Part shown: piece after piece, positions 1 through 10,921 of the stretch
Position numbering within the stretch: position 1 is the first letter of the stretch
How the letters are laid out: every line of letters starts with the position of its first letter
Assembly: GCF_910591885.1 (NCBI RefSeq)
Contig: NW_025963553.1
Location: forward strand, 2,914,001-2,978,000
Origin: Bombus terrestris
Lineage: Eukaryota > Arthropoda > Insecta > Hymenoptera > Apidae
Reading direction: 5' to 3'
DNA length: 64,000 bases
Translations under genes and position numbers: made by a program
The notes under the pieces: model-generated
Told to the model about the DNA's origin: nothing
Databases searched by the model: none
What the model saw: the letters and a program-made list of their open reading frames with translations, nothing else

Positions 1-7
1 GATCGAT

Positions 8-167
8 GCTCGCTCGCTCCGCTCGCTCGTAAAAATTTAGTCCAACCTCACATCCGATCCGACACGTTCGCAAATTCGAAATAAGTCGCCACCATATCGA
101 ATAATGAACGCAAGATGGATTGGTTTTAGGTTACGCTATAGTTTTCGAGCGAGCGCAGCGAGCGAGA
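8..167. repeat. Long-range GC-rich inverted repeat within the monomer
   Basis: The block at 8-29 (GCTCGCTC followed by variants of the same tetramer) and the block at 146-167 (CGAGCGAGCGCAGCGAGCGA plus GA) are reverse complements at 20 of 22 positions, about 116 bases apart. The pair recurs in every monomer. Class a and c copies have one further mismatch (AGCGAACG), and 413-bp copies have a shortened left arm. It could form a long-looped stem or cruciform, or a foldback in any transcript. Folding is inferred; the complementarity is seen directly. Confidence 0.85.
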
Positions 168-304
168 GACGCGTAAAGGTGTGTCACAATCCAACGGTTT
201 GGCACATACTGACATTGAAACATTCGCACCAGCCCGAGGAGCCGGATGTCTTTATCATATTGCCTGCTGACAAATGTTTACAGTTTGTGAATAGTTTCAC
301 ATAA
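104..304 (+). other. Recurrent 66-codon open frame, probably not a gene
   Basis: This representative frame (start MNARWIGFRL, end CLQFVNSFT) recurs in about 151 of 152 monomers. It has no domain, signal peptide or membrane segment that I recognise. Its RASAASER segment is simply the translated GC-rich inverted repeat. Evidence against coding: the ATG is ATGAAC in some classes and ACTAAC in others, which moves the start by 3 or 18 bases. The copy in monomer 2518-2939 has a TAG at 2798-2800. Most class-defining differences change amino acids (S/N, L/R, D/E, I/L, A/T, K/N, C/Y/F), with few silent ones. Openness can be explained by homogenisation of one chance frame. Confidence 0.75.
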
Positions 305-316
305 ATAGTACTATTT
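303..316. repeat. Perfect 14-bp palindrome AAATAGTACTATTT
   Basis: This self-complementary 14-mer overlaps the stop codon of the short open frame and is present in most monomers. Broken forms occur: TAGTACAATTT near 2405, TAGTAATATTT in several copies from about 47.8 to 56.6 kb, TACTACTATTT near 44845 and TAGTACTGTTT near 59950. It is a possible protein-binding or cruciform site, with no function shown by the sequence. Confidence 0.8.
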
Positions 317-389
317 CCAAATACTACAGGGCAATGTGATGTCCGAAGTGGCTGACGAAATTAGGTACTAACACGATATATATGCATAT

Positions 390-413
390 TGCAAGGTATA
401 TGTATACCTTGCA
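390..413. repeat. AT-rich hairpin dyad at the monomer end
   Basis: TGCAAGGTATA at 390-400 and TATACCTTGCA at 403-413 are exact reverse complements around a TG centre, giving 11-bp arms. In copies ending ...CCTTGCAAATTG the arms extend to 12. Classes a, b and c carry GCAATATAAGGTATA instead, cutting the left arm to about 8. The f class adds TA to the centre. Some copies have disrupted right arms (CCATGC, CCTGGC, CCTAGC, GCTTGG). The dyad sits just before the GATCG junction and the GC block of the next monomer. Confidence 0.85.
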
Positions 414-2517
414 TATTGTGATCGATTCTCGCTCGCTCCGCTCGCTCGTAAAAATTTAGTCCAACCTCACATCCGATCCGACACGTTCGCAAATTCGAAA
501 TAAGTCGCCACCATATCGAATTATGAACGCAAGATGGATTGGTTTTAGGTTACGCTATAGTTTTCGAGCGAGCGCAGCGAGCGAGAGACGCGTAAAGGTG
601 TGTCACAATCCAACGGTTTGGCACATACTGACATTGAAACATTCGCACCAGCCCGAGGAGCCGGATGTCTTTATCATATTGCCTGCTGACAAATGTTTAC
701 AGTTTGTGAATAGTTTCACATAAATAGTACTATTTCCACATACTACAGGGCAATGTGATGTCCGAAGTGGCTGACGAAATTAGGTACTAACACGATATAT
801 ATGCATATTGCAAGGTATATGTATACCTTGCATATTGTGATCGATGCTCGCTCGCTCCGCTCGCTCGTAAAAATTTAGTCCAACCTCACATCCGATCCGA
901 CACGTTCGCAAATTCGAAATAAGTCGCCACCATATCGATTAATGAACGCAAGATGGATTGGTTTTAGGTTACGCTATAGTTTTCGAGCGAGCGCAGCGAA
1001 CGAGAGACGCGTAAAGGTGTGTCACAATCCAACGGTTTGGCACATACTGACATTGAAACATTCGCACCAGCCCGAGGAGCCGGATGTCTTTATCCTATTG
1101 CCTGCTGACAAATGTTTACAGTTTGTGAATAGTTCCACATAAATAGTACTATTTCCACATACTACAGTCCAATGTGATGTCCGAAGTGGCTGACAAAATT
1201 AGGTACTAACACGAAATATATGCAAGGCAATATAAGGTATACTTATACCTTGCAAATTGTGATCGTTGCTCGCTCGCTCCGCTCGCTCGTAAAAATTTAG
1301 GCCAACCTCACATCCGATCCGACACGTTCGCAAATTCGAAATAAGTCGCCACCATATCGATTAATGAACGCAAGATGGATTGGTTTTAGGTTACGCTATA
1401 GTTTTCGAGCGAGCGCAGCGAACGAGAGACGCGTAAAGGTGTGTCACAATCCAACGGTTTGGCACATACGGACATTGAAACATTCGCACCAGCCCGAGGA
1501 GCCGGAAGTCTTTATCATATTGCCTGCTGACAAATGTTTACAGTTTGTGAACAGTTTCACATAAATAGTACTATTTCCACATACTACAGGGCAATGTGAT
1601 GTCCGAAGTGGCTGACGAAATTAGGTACTAACACGATATATATGCATATTGCAAGGTATATGTATACCTTGCATATTGTGATCGATGCTCGCTCGCTCCG
1701 CTCGCTCGTAAAAATTTAGTCCAACCTCACATCCGATCCGACACGTCCGCAAATTCGAAATAAGTCGCCACCATATCGAATAATGAACGCAACATGGATT
1801 GGTTTTAGGTTACGCTATAGTTTTCGAGCGAGCGCAGCGAGCGAGAGACGCGTAAAGGTGTGTCACAATCCAACGGTTTGGCACATACGGACATTGAAAC
1901 ATTCGCACCAGCCCGAGGAGCCGGAAGCCTTTATCCTATTGCCTGCTGACAAATGTTTACAGTTTGTGAATAGTTTCACATAAATAGTACTATTTCCACA
2001 TATTACAGTCCAATGTGATGTCCGAAGTGGCTGACAAAATTAGGTACTAACACGATATATATGTATATTGCAAGGTATATGTATACCATGCAAATTGTGA
2101 TCGTTGCTCGCTCGCTCCGCTCGCTCGTAAAAATTTAGTCCAACCTCACATCCGATCCGACACGTTCGCAAATTCGAAATAAGTCGCCTTCATATCGAAT
2201 GACTAACGCAAGAGGGATTGGTTTTAGGTTAGGCTATAGTTTTCGAGCGAGCGCAGCGAGCGAGAGACGCGTAAAGGTGTGTCACAATCCAACGGTTTGG
2301 CACATACTGACATTGAAACATTCGCACCAGCCCGAGGAGCCGGAAGTCTTTATCATATTGCCTACTGACAAATGTTTACAGTTTGTGAATATTTTCACAT
2401 AAATAGTACAATTTCGACATACTACAGTGCAATGTGATGTCCGAAGTGGCTGACAAAATTAGGTACTAACACGATATATATGCATATTGCAAGGTATATG
2501 TATACCTTGCAAATTGT

Positions 2518-4201
2518 GATCGTTGCTCGCTCGCTCCGCTCGCTCGTAAAAATTTAGTCCAACCTCACATCCGATCCGACACGTTCGCAAATTCGAAATA
2601 AGTCGCCACCATATCGATTAATGAACGCAAGATGGATTGGTTTTAGGTTACGCTATAGTTTTCGAGCGAGCGCAGCGAACGAGAGACGCGTAAAGGTGTG
2701 TCACAATCCAACGGTTTGGCACATACGGACATTGAAACATTCGCACCAGCCCGAGGAGCCGGAAGTCTTTATCCTATTGCCTGCTGACAAATGTTTATAG
2801 TTTGTGAATAGTTTCACATAAATAGTACTATTTCCACATACTACAGTCCAATGTGATGTCCGAAGTGGCTGACAAAATTAGGTACTAACACGAAATATAT
2901 GCAAGGCAATATAAGGTATATGTATACCTTGCAAATTGTGATCGTTGCTCGCTCGCTCCGCTCGCTCGTAAAAATTTAGTCCAACCTCACATACGATCCG
3001 ACACGTTCGCAAATTCGAAATAAGTTGCCTTCATATCGAATGACTAACGCAAGATGGATTGGGTTTAGGTTAGGCTACAGCTTTCGAGCGAGCGCAGCGA
3101 GCGAGACACGCGTAAAGGTGTGTCACAATCCAACGGTTTGGCACATACTGACATTGAAACATTCGCACCAGCCCGAGGAGCCGGATGTCTTTATCATATT
3201 GCCTGCTGACAAATGTTTACAGTTTGTGAATAGTTTCACATAAATAGTACTATTTCCACATACTACACGGCAATGTGATGTCCGAAGTGGCTGACGAAAT
3301 TAGGTACTAACACGATATATATGCATATTGCAAGGTATATGTATACCTTGCATATTGTGATCGATGCTCGCTCGCTCCGCTCGCTCGTAAAAATTTAGTC
3401 CAACCTCACATCCGATCCGACACGTCCGCAAATTCGAAATAAGTCGCCACCATATCGAATAATGAACGCAAGATGGATTGGTTTTAGGTTACGCTATAGT
3501 TTTCGAGCGAGCGCAGCGAGTGAGAGACGCGTAAACGTGTGTCACAATCCAACGGATTGGCACATACTGACATTGAAACATTCGCACCAGCCCGAGGAGC
3601 CGGATGTCTTTATCATATTGCCTGCTGACAAATGTTTACAGTTTGTGAATAGTTTCACATAAATAGTACTATTTCCACATACTACAGGGCAATGTGATGT
3701 CCGAAGTGGCTGACGAAATTAGGTACTAACACGATATATATGCATATTGCAAGGTATATGTATACCTGGCAAATTGTGATCGTTGCTCGCTCGCTCCGCT
3801 CGCTCGTAAAAATTTAGCCCAATCTCACATCCGATCCGACACGTTCGCAAATTCGAAATAAGTCGCCTTCATATCGAATGACTAACGCAAGAGGGATTGG
3901 TTTTAGGTTAGGCTATAGTTTTCGAGCGAGCGCAGCGAGCGAGAGACGCGTAAAGGTGTATCACAATCTAACGGTTTGGCACATACGGACATTGAAACGT
4001 TCGCACCAGCCAGAGGAGCCGGAAGTATTTATCCTATTGCCTGCTGACAAATGTTTACAGTTTGTGAATAGTTTCACATAAATAGTACTATTTCCACATA
4101 CTACAGTCCAATGTGATGTCCGAAGTGGCTGACAAAATTAGGTACTAACACGAAATATATGCAAGGCAATATAAGGTATATATGTATACCTTGCAAATTG
4201 T
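2518..4201 (+). repeat. HOR 4-mer (a'-d-e-f), first unit of the core
   Basis: Monomers start at 2518, 2940, 3359 and 3778, total 1,684 bp. The a-like copy has ACAG changed to ATAG, which puts an in-frame TAG at 2798-2800 and closes the short frame. The d copy carries AGACACGCG (shared only with the d at 5459), and the e copy carries CGGATTGG (shared only with the b at 39923). Confidence 0.85.
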
Positions 4202-6720
4202 GATCGTTGCTCGCTCGCTCCGCTCGCTCGTAAAAATTTAGGCCAACCTCACATCCGATCCGACACGTTCGCAAATTCGAATTAAGTCGCCACCATATCG
4301 ATTAATGAACGCAAGATGGATTGGTTTTAGGTTACGCTATAGTTTTCGAGCGAGCGCAGCGAACGAGAGACGCGTAAAGGTGTGTCACAATCCAACGGTT
4401 TGGCACATACGGACATTGAAACATTCGCACCAGCCCGAGGAGCCGGAAGTCTTTATCCTATTGCCTGCTGACAAATGTTTACAGTTTGTGAATAGTTTCA
4501 CATAAATAGTACTATTTCCACATACTACAGTCCAATGTGATGTCCGAAGTGGCTGACAAAATTAGGTACTAACACGAAATATATGCAAGGCAATATAAGG
4601 TATATGTATACCTTGCAAATTGTGATCGTTGCTCGCTCGCTCCGCTCGCTCGTAAAAATTTAGTCCAACCTCACATACGATCCGACACGTGCGCAAATTC
4701 GAAATAAGTTGCCTTCATATCGAATGACTAACGCAAGATGGATTGGTTTTAGGTTACGCTATAGTTTTCGAGCGAGCGCAGCGAGCGAGAGACGCGTAAA
4801 CGTGTGTCACAATCCAACGGTTTGGCACATACTGACATTGAAACATTCGCACCAGCCCGAGGAGCCGGATGTCTTTATCCTATTGCCTGCTGACAAATGT
4901 TTACAGTTTGTGAATAGTTTCACATAAATAGTACTATTTCCACATACTACAGTCCAGTGTGATGTCCGAAGTGGCTGACAAAATTAGGTACTAACACGAA
5001 ATATATGCAAGGCAATATAAGGTATATGTATACCTTGCAAATTGTGATCGTTGCTCGCTCGCTCGTAAAAATTTAGGCCAACCTCACATCCGATCCGACA
5101 CGTTCGCAAATTCGAAATAAGTCGCCACCATATCGATTAATGAACGCAAGATGGATTGGTTTTAGGTTACGCTATAGTTTTCGAGCGAGCGCTGCGAACG
5201 AGAGACGCGTAAAGGTGTTTCACAATCCAACGGTTTGGCACATACGGACATTGAAACATTCGCACCAGCCCGAGGAGCCGGAAGTCTTTATCCTATTGCC
5301 TGCTGACAAATGTTTACAGTTTGTGAATAGTTTCACATAAATAGTACTATTTCCACATACTACAGTCCAATGTGATGTCCGAAGTGGCTGACAAAATTAG
5401 GTACTAACACGAAATATATGCAAGGCAATATAAGGTATATGTATACCTTGCAAATTGTGATCGTTGCTCGCTCGCTCCGCTCGCTCGTAAAAATTTAGTC
5501 CAACCTCACATACGATCCGACACGTTCGCAAATTCGAAATAAGTTGCCTTCATATCGAATGACTAACGCAAGATGGATTGGGTTTAGGTTAGGCTACAGC
5601 TTTCGAGCGAGCGCAGCGAGCGAGACACGCGTAAAGGTGTGTCACAATCCAACGGTTTGGCACATACGGACATTGAAACATTCGCACCAGCCCGAGGAGC
5701 CGGATGTCTTTATCATATTGCCTGCTGACAAATGTTTACAGTTTGTGAATAGTTTCACATAAATAGTACTATTTCCACATACTACAGGGCAATGTGATGT
5801 CCGAAGTGGCTGACGAAATTAGGTACTAACACGATATATATGCATATTGCAAGGTATATGTATACCTTGCATATTGTGATCGATGCTCGCTCGCTCCGCT
5901 CGCTCGTAAAAATTTAGTCCAACCTCACATCCGATCCGACACGTCCGCAAATTCGAAATAAGTCGCCACCATATCGAATAATGAACGCAAGATGGATTGG
6001 TTTTAGGTTACGCTATAGTTTTCGAGCGAGCGCAGCGAGTGAGAGACGCGTAAACGTGTGTCACAATCCAACGGTTTGGCACATACTGACATTGAAACAT
6101 TCGCACCAGCCCGAGGAGCCGGATGTCTTTATCATATTGCCTGCTGACAAATGTTTACAGTTTGTGAATAGTTTCACATAAATAGTACTATTTCCACATA
6201 CTACAGGGCAATGTGATGTCCGAAGTGGCTGACGAAATTAGGTACTAACACGATATATATGCATATTGCAAGGTATATGTATACCTGGCAAATTGTGATC
6301 GTTGCTCGCTCGCTCCGCTCGCTCGTAAAAATTTAGCCCAATCTCACATCCGATCCGACACGTTCGCAAATTCGAAATAAGTCGCCTTCATATCGAATGA
6401 CTAACGCAAGAGGGATTGGTTTTAGGTTAGGCTATAGTTTTCGAGCGAGCGCAGCGAGCGAGAGACGCGTAAAGGTGTATCACAATCTAACGGTTTGGCA
6501 CATACGGACATTGAAACGTTCGCACCAGCCAGAGGAGCCGGAAATATTTATCCTATTGCCTGCTGACAAATGTTTACAGTTTGTGAATAGTTTCACATAA
6601 ATAGTACTATTTCCACATACTACAGTCCAATGTGATGTCCGAAGTGGCTGACAAAATTAGGTACTAACACGAAATATATGCAAGGCAATATAAGGTATAT
6701 ATGTATACCTTGCAAATTGT
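4202..6720 (+). repeat. HOR 6-mer (a-b-c-d-e-f), copy 1
   Basis: Monomers start at 4202, 4624, 5046, 5459, 5878 and 6297, total 2,519 bp. The c copy is the 413-bp form. The b copy has CACGTGCGC, a variant shared with the next 6-mer. The f copy has the TATATATG tail, making it 424 bp. Confidence 0.9.
5046..5458 (+). repeat. 413-bp c-class monomer with a 9-base deletion (first of eight)
   Basis: The GC block reads GCTCGCTCGCTCGTAAAA, lacking 9 bases of the tetramer run. The same short form starts at 7565, 11766, 15967, 18065, 22266, 30672 and 40345, always between b and d. It shortens the left arm of the GC inverted repeat. Replication slippage in the near-tetrameric run is the likely origin, followed by spread as part of the HOR. 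Confidence 0.9.
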
Positions 6721-9237
6721 GATCGTTGCTCGCTCGCTCCGCTCGCTCGTAAAAATTTAGGCCAACCTCACATCCGATCCGACACGTTCGCAAATTCGAA
6801 TTAAGTCGCCACCATATCGATTAATGAACGCAAGATGGATTGGTTTTAGGTTACGCTATAGTTTTCGAGCGAGCGCAGCGAACGAGAGACGCGTAAAGGT
6901 GTGTCACAATCCAACGGTTTGGCACATACGGACATTGAAACATTCGCACCAGCCCGAGGAGCCGGAAGTCTTTATCCTATTGCCTGCTGACAAATGTTTA
7001 CAGTTTGTGAATAGTTTCACATAAATAGTACTATTTCCACATACTACAGTCCAATGTGATGTCCGAAGTGGCTGACAAAATTAGGTACTAACACGAAATA
7101 TATGCAAGGCAATATAAGGTATATGTATACCTTGCAAATTGTGATCGTTGCTCGCTCGCTCCGCTCGCTCGTAAAAATTTAGTCCAACCTCACATACGAT
7201 CCGACACGTGCGCAAATTCGAAATAAGTTGCCTTCATATCGAATGACTAACGCAAGATGGATTGGTTTTAGGTTACGCTATAGTTTTCGAGCGAGCGCAG
7301 CGAGCGAGAGACGCGTAAACGTGTGTCACAATCCAACGGTTTGGCACATACTGACATTGAAACATTCGCACCAGCCCGAGGAGCCGGATGTCTTTATCCT
7401 ATTGCCTGCTGACAAATGTTTACAGTTTGTGAATAGTTTCACATAAATAGTACTATTTCCACATACTACAGTCCAGTGTGATGTCCGAAGTGGCTGACAA
7501 AATTAGGTACTAACACGAAATATATGCAAGGCAATATAAGGTATATGTATACCTTGCAAATTGTGATCGTTGCTCGCTCGCTCGTAAAAATTTAGGCCAA
7601 CCTCACATCCGATCCGACACGTTCGCAAATTCGAAATAAGTCGCCACCATATCGATTAATGAACGCAAGATGGATTGGTTTTAGGTTACGCTATAGTTTT
7701 CGAGCGAGCGCTGCGAACGAGAGACGCGTAAAGGTGTTTCACAATCCAACGGTTTGGCACATACGGACATTGAAACATTCGCACCAGCCCGAGGAGCCGG
7801 AAGTCTTTATCCTATTGCCTGCTGACAAATGTTTACAGTTTGTGAATAGTTTCACATAAATAGTACTATTTCCACATACTACAGTCCAATGTGATGTCCG
7901 AAGTGGCTGACAAAATTAGGTACTAACACGAAATATATGCAAGGCAATATAAGGTATATGTATACCTTGCAAATTGTGATCGTTGCTCGCTCGCTCCGCT
8001 CGCTCGTAAAAATTTAGTCCAACCTCACATACGATCCGACACGTTCGCAAATTCGAAATAAGTTGCCTTCATATCGAATGACTAACGCAAGATGGATTGG
8101 GTTTAGGTTAGGCTACAGCTTTCGAGCGAGCGCAGCGAGCGAGAGACGCGTAAAGGTGTGTCACAATCCAACGGTTTGGCACATACTGACATTGAAACAT
8201 TCGCACCAGCCCGAGGAGCCGGATGTCTTTATCATATTGCCTGCTGACAAATGTTTACAGTTTGTGAATAGTTTCACATAAATAGTACTATTTCCACATA
8301 CTACAGGGCAATGTGATGTCCGAAGTGGCTGACGAAATTAGGTACTAACACGATATATATGCATATTGCAAGGTATATGTATACCTTGCATATTGTGATC
8401 GATGCTCGCTCGCTCCGCTCGCTCGTAAAAATTTAGTCCAACCTCACATCCGATCCGACACGTCCGCAAATTCGAAATAAGTCGCCACCATATCGAATAA
8501 TGAATGCAAGATGGATTGGTTTTAAGTTACGCTATAGTTTTCGAGCGAGCGCAGCGAGCGAGAGACGCGTAAACGTGTGTCACAATCCAACGGTTTGGCA
8601 CATACTGACATTGAAACATTCGCACCAGCCCGAGGAGCCGGATGTCTTTATCATATTGCCTACTGACAAATGTTTACAGTTTGTGAATAGTTTCACATAA
8701 ATAGTACTATTTCGACATACTACAGTGCAATGTGATGTCCGAAGTGGCTGACAAAATTAGGTACTAACACGATATATATGTATATTGCAAGGTATATGTA
8801 TACCATGCAAATTGTGATCGTTGCTCGCTCGCTCCGCTCGCTCGTAAAAATTTAGCCCAATCTCACATCCGATCCGACACGTTCGCAAATTCGAAATAAG
8901 TCGCCTTCATATCGAATGACTAACGCAAGAGGGATTGGTTTTAGGTTAGGCTATAGTTTTCGAGCGAGCGCAGCGAGCGAGAGACGCGTAAAGGTGTATC
9001 ACAATCTAACGGTTTGGCACATACGGACATTGAAACATTCGCACCAGCCAGAGGAGCCGGAAGTATTTATCCTATTGCCTGCTGACAAATGTTTACAGTT
9101 TGTGAATAGTTTCACATAAATAGTACTATTTCCACATACTACAGTCCAATGTGATGTCCGAAGTGGCTGACAAAATTAGGTACTAACACGAAATATATGC
9201 AAGGCAATATAAGGTATATGTATACCTTGCAAATTGT
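6721..9237 (+). repeat. HOR 6-mer (a-b-c-d-e-f), copy 2; first half of 10-mer 1
   Basis: Monomers start at 6721, 7143, 7565, 7978, 8397 and 8816, total 2,517 bp. The b copy again has CACGTGCGC. The e copy has ATGAATGCAAG and TTTTAAGTTACG, both shared with the e at 41177. With the following 4-mer it makes a 4,201-bp 10-mer, 6721-10921. Confidence 0.9.
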
Positions 9238-10921
9238 GATCGTTGCTCGCTCGCTCCGCTCGTTCGTAAAAATTTAGGCCAACCTCACATCCGATCCGAC
9301 ACGTTCGCAAATTCGAAATAAGTCGCCACCATATCGAATAATGAACGCAAGATGGATTGGTTTTAGGTTACGCTATAGTTTTCGAGCGAGCGCAGCGAAC
9401 GAGAGACGCGTAAAGGTGTGTCACAATCCAACGGTTTGGCACATACGGACATTGAAACATTCGCACCAGCCCGAGGAGCCGGAAGTCTTTATCCTATTGC
9501 CTGCTGACAAATGTTTACAGTTTGTGAATAGTTTCACATAAATAGTACTATTTCCACATAATACAGTCCAATGTGATGTCCGAAGTGGCTGACAAAATTA
9601 GGTACTAACACGAAATATATGCAAGGCAATATAAGGTATATGTATACCTTGCAAATTGTGATCGTTGCTCGCTCGCTCCGCTCGCTCGTAAAAATTTAGT
9701 CCAACCTCACATACGATCCGACACGTTCGCAAATTCGAAATAAGTTGCCTTCATATCGAATGACTAACGCAAGATGGATTGGGTTTAGGTTAGGCTACAG
9801 CTTTCGAGCGAGCGCAGCGAGCGAGAGACGCGTAAAGGTGTGTCACAATCCAACGGTTTGGCACATACTGACATTGAAACATTCGCACCAGCCCGAGGAG
9901 CCGGATGTCTTTATCATATTGCCTGCTGACAAATGTTTACAGTTTGTGAATAGTTTCACATAAATAGTACTATTTCCACATACTACAGGGCAATGTGATG
10001 TCCGAAGTGGCTGACGAAATTAGGTACTAACACGATATATATGCATATTGCAAGGTATATGTATACCTTGCATATTGTGATCGATGCTCGCTCGCTCCGC
10101 TCGCTCGTAAAAATTTAGTCCAACCTCACATCCGCTCCGACACGTCCGCAAATTCGAAATAAGTCGCCACCATATCGAATAATGAACGCAAGATGGATTG
10201 GTTTTAGGTTACGCTATAGTTTTCGAGCGAGCGCAGCGAGTGAGAGACGCGTAAACGTGTGTCACAATCCAACGGTTTGGCACATACTGACATTGAAACA
10301 TTCGCACCAGCCCGAGGAGCCGGATGTCTTTATCATATTGCCTACTGACAAATGTTTACAGTTTGTGAATAGTTTCACATAAATAGTACTATTTCGACAT
10401 ACTACAGTGCAATGTGATGTCCGAAGTGGCTGACAAAATTAGGTACTAACACGATATATATGTATATTGCAAGGTATATGTATACCATGCAAATTGTGAT
10501 CGTTGCTCGCTCGCTCCGCTCGCTCGTAAAAATTTAGCCCAATCTCACATCCGATCCGACACGTTCGCAAATTCGAAATAAGTCGCCTTCATATCGAATG
10601 ACTAACGCAAGAGGGATTGGTTTTAGGTTAGGCTATAGTTTTCGAGCGAGCGCAGCGAGCGAGAGACGCGTAAAGGTGTATCACAATCTAACGGTTTGGC
10701 ACATACGGACATTGAAACGTTCGCACCAGCCAGAGGAGCCGGAAGTATTTATCCTATTGCCTGCTGACAAATGTTTACTGTTTGTGAATAGTTTCACATA
10801 AATAGTACTATTTCCACATACTACAGTCCAATGTGATGTCCGAAGTGGCTGACAAAATTAGGTACTAACACGAAATATATGCAAGGCAATATAAGGTATA
10901 TATGTATACCTTGCAAATTGT
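9238..10921 (+). repeat. HOR 4-mer (a'-d-e-f); second half of 10-mer 1
   Basis: Monomers start at 9238, 9660, 10079 and 10498, total 1,684 bp. The a' copy differs from a by CATAATACAG after the frame and by ATCGAATAATG rather than ATCGATTAATG. The f copy has TTTACTGTTTG and the 424-bp tail, both characteristic of f in this position. Confidence 0.9.

Larger units (their letters stand above)
1..419 (+). repeat. Representative satellite monomer (419 bp)
   Basis: Internal map of one unit. GATCGAT lies at 1-7, followed by a GC-rich GCTCGCTC block at 8-29. A region with several CpG sites and TTCGAA follows to about 100. An open frame covers 104-304 and contains the inverted copy of the GC block at 146-167. 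A perfect palindrome lies at 303-316 and a conserved CCGAAGTGGCTGAC stretch at about 343-356. An AT-rich tail ends in a hairpin at 390-413. GC is 183 of 420 bases by hand count (to 420). Length classes come from three indels. The tail reads either GCATATTGCAAGG (419) or GCAAGGCAATATAAGG (+3). The f-class tail may carry an extra TA (+2). The c class lacks 9 bases in the GC block. Confidence 0.95.
1..2517 (+). repeat. Left flank: six weakly ordered monomers
   Basis: Six monomers start at 1, 420, 839, 1261, 1680 and 2099. The first two are nearly identical (GATCGATGCT versus GATCGATTCT is one visible difference). The third carries the rare AGTTCCACAT variant and TATACTTATACC in its dyad. The fourth is a-like, the fifth has AACATGG in place of AAGATGG, and the sixth is f-like (ACTAACGCAAGAGG) but has an e-like 3' half. 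The order does not follow the a-f cycle of the adjoining core. This looks like an older or edge portion of the array, though the window cuts it off. Confidence 0.8.

Noticed and set aside
60..80. Pol III B-box-like GTTCG near ACGTTCGCAAATTCG
   Set aside because: Only GTTCG matches the B box; the following positions do not, and no A box or oligo-T terminator lies at suitable spacing.
188..206. Small hairpin at CCAACGGTTTGG
   Set aside because: The arms are only four bases (CCAA/TTGG), which is expected by chance and is not separately meaningful.
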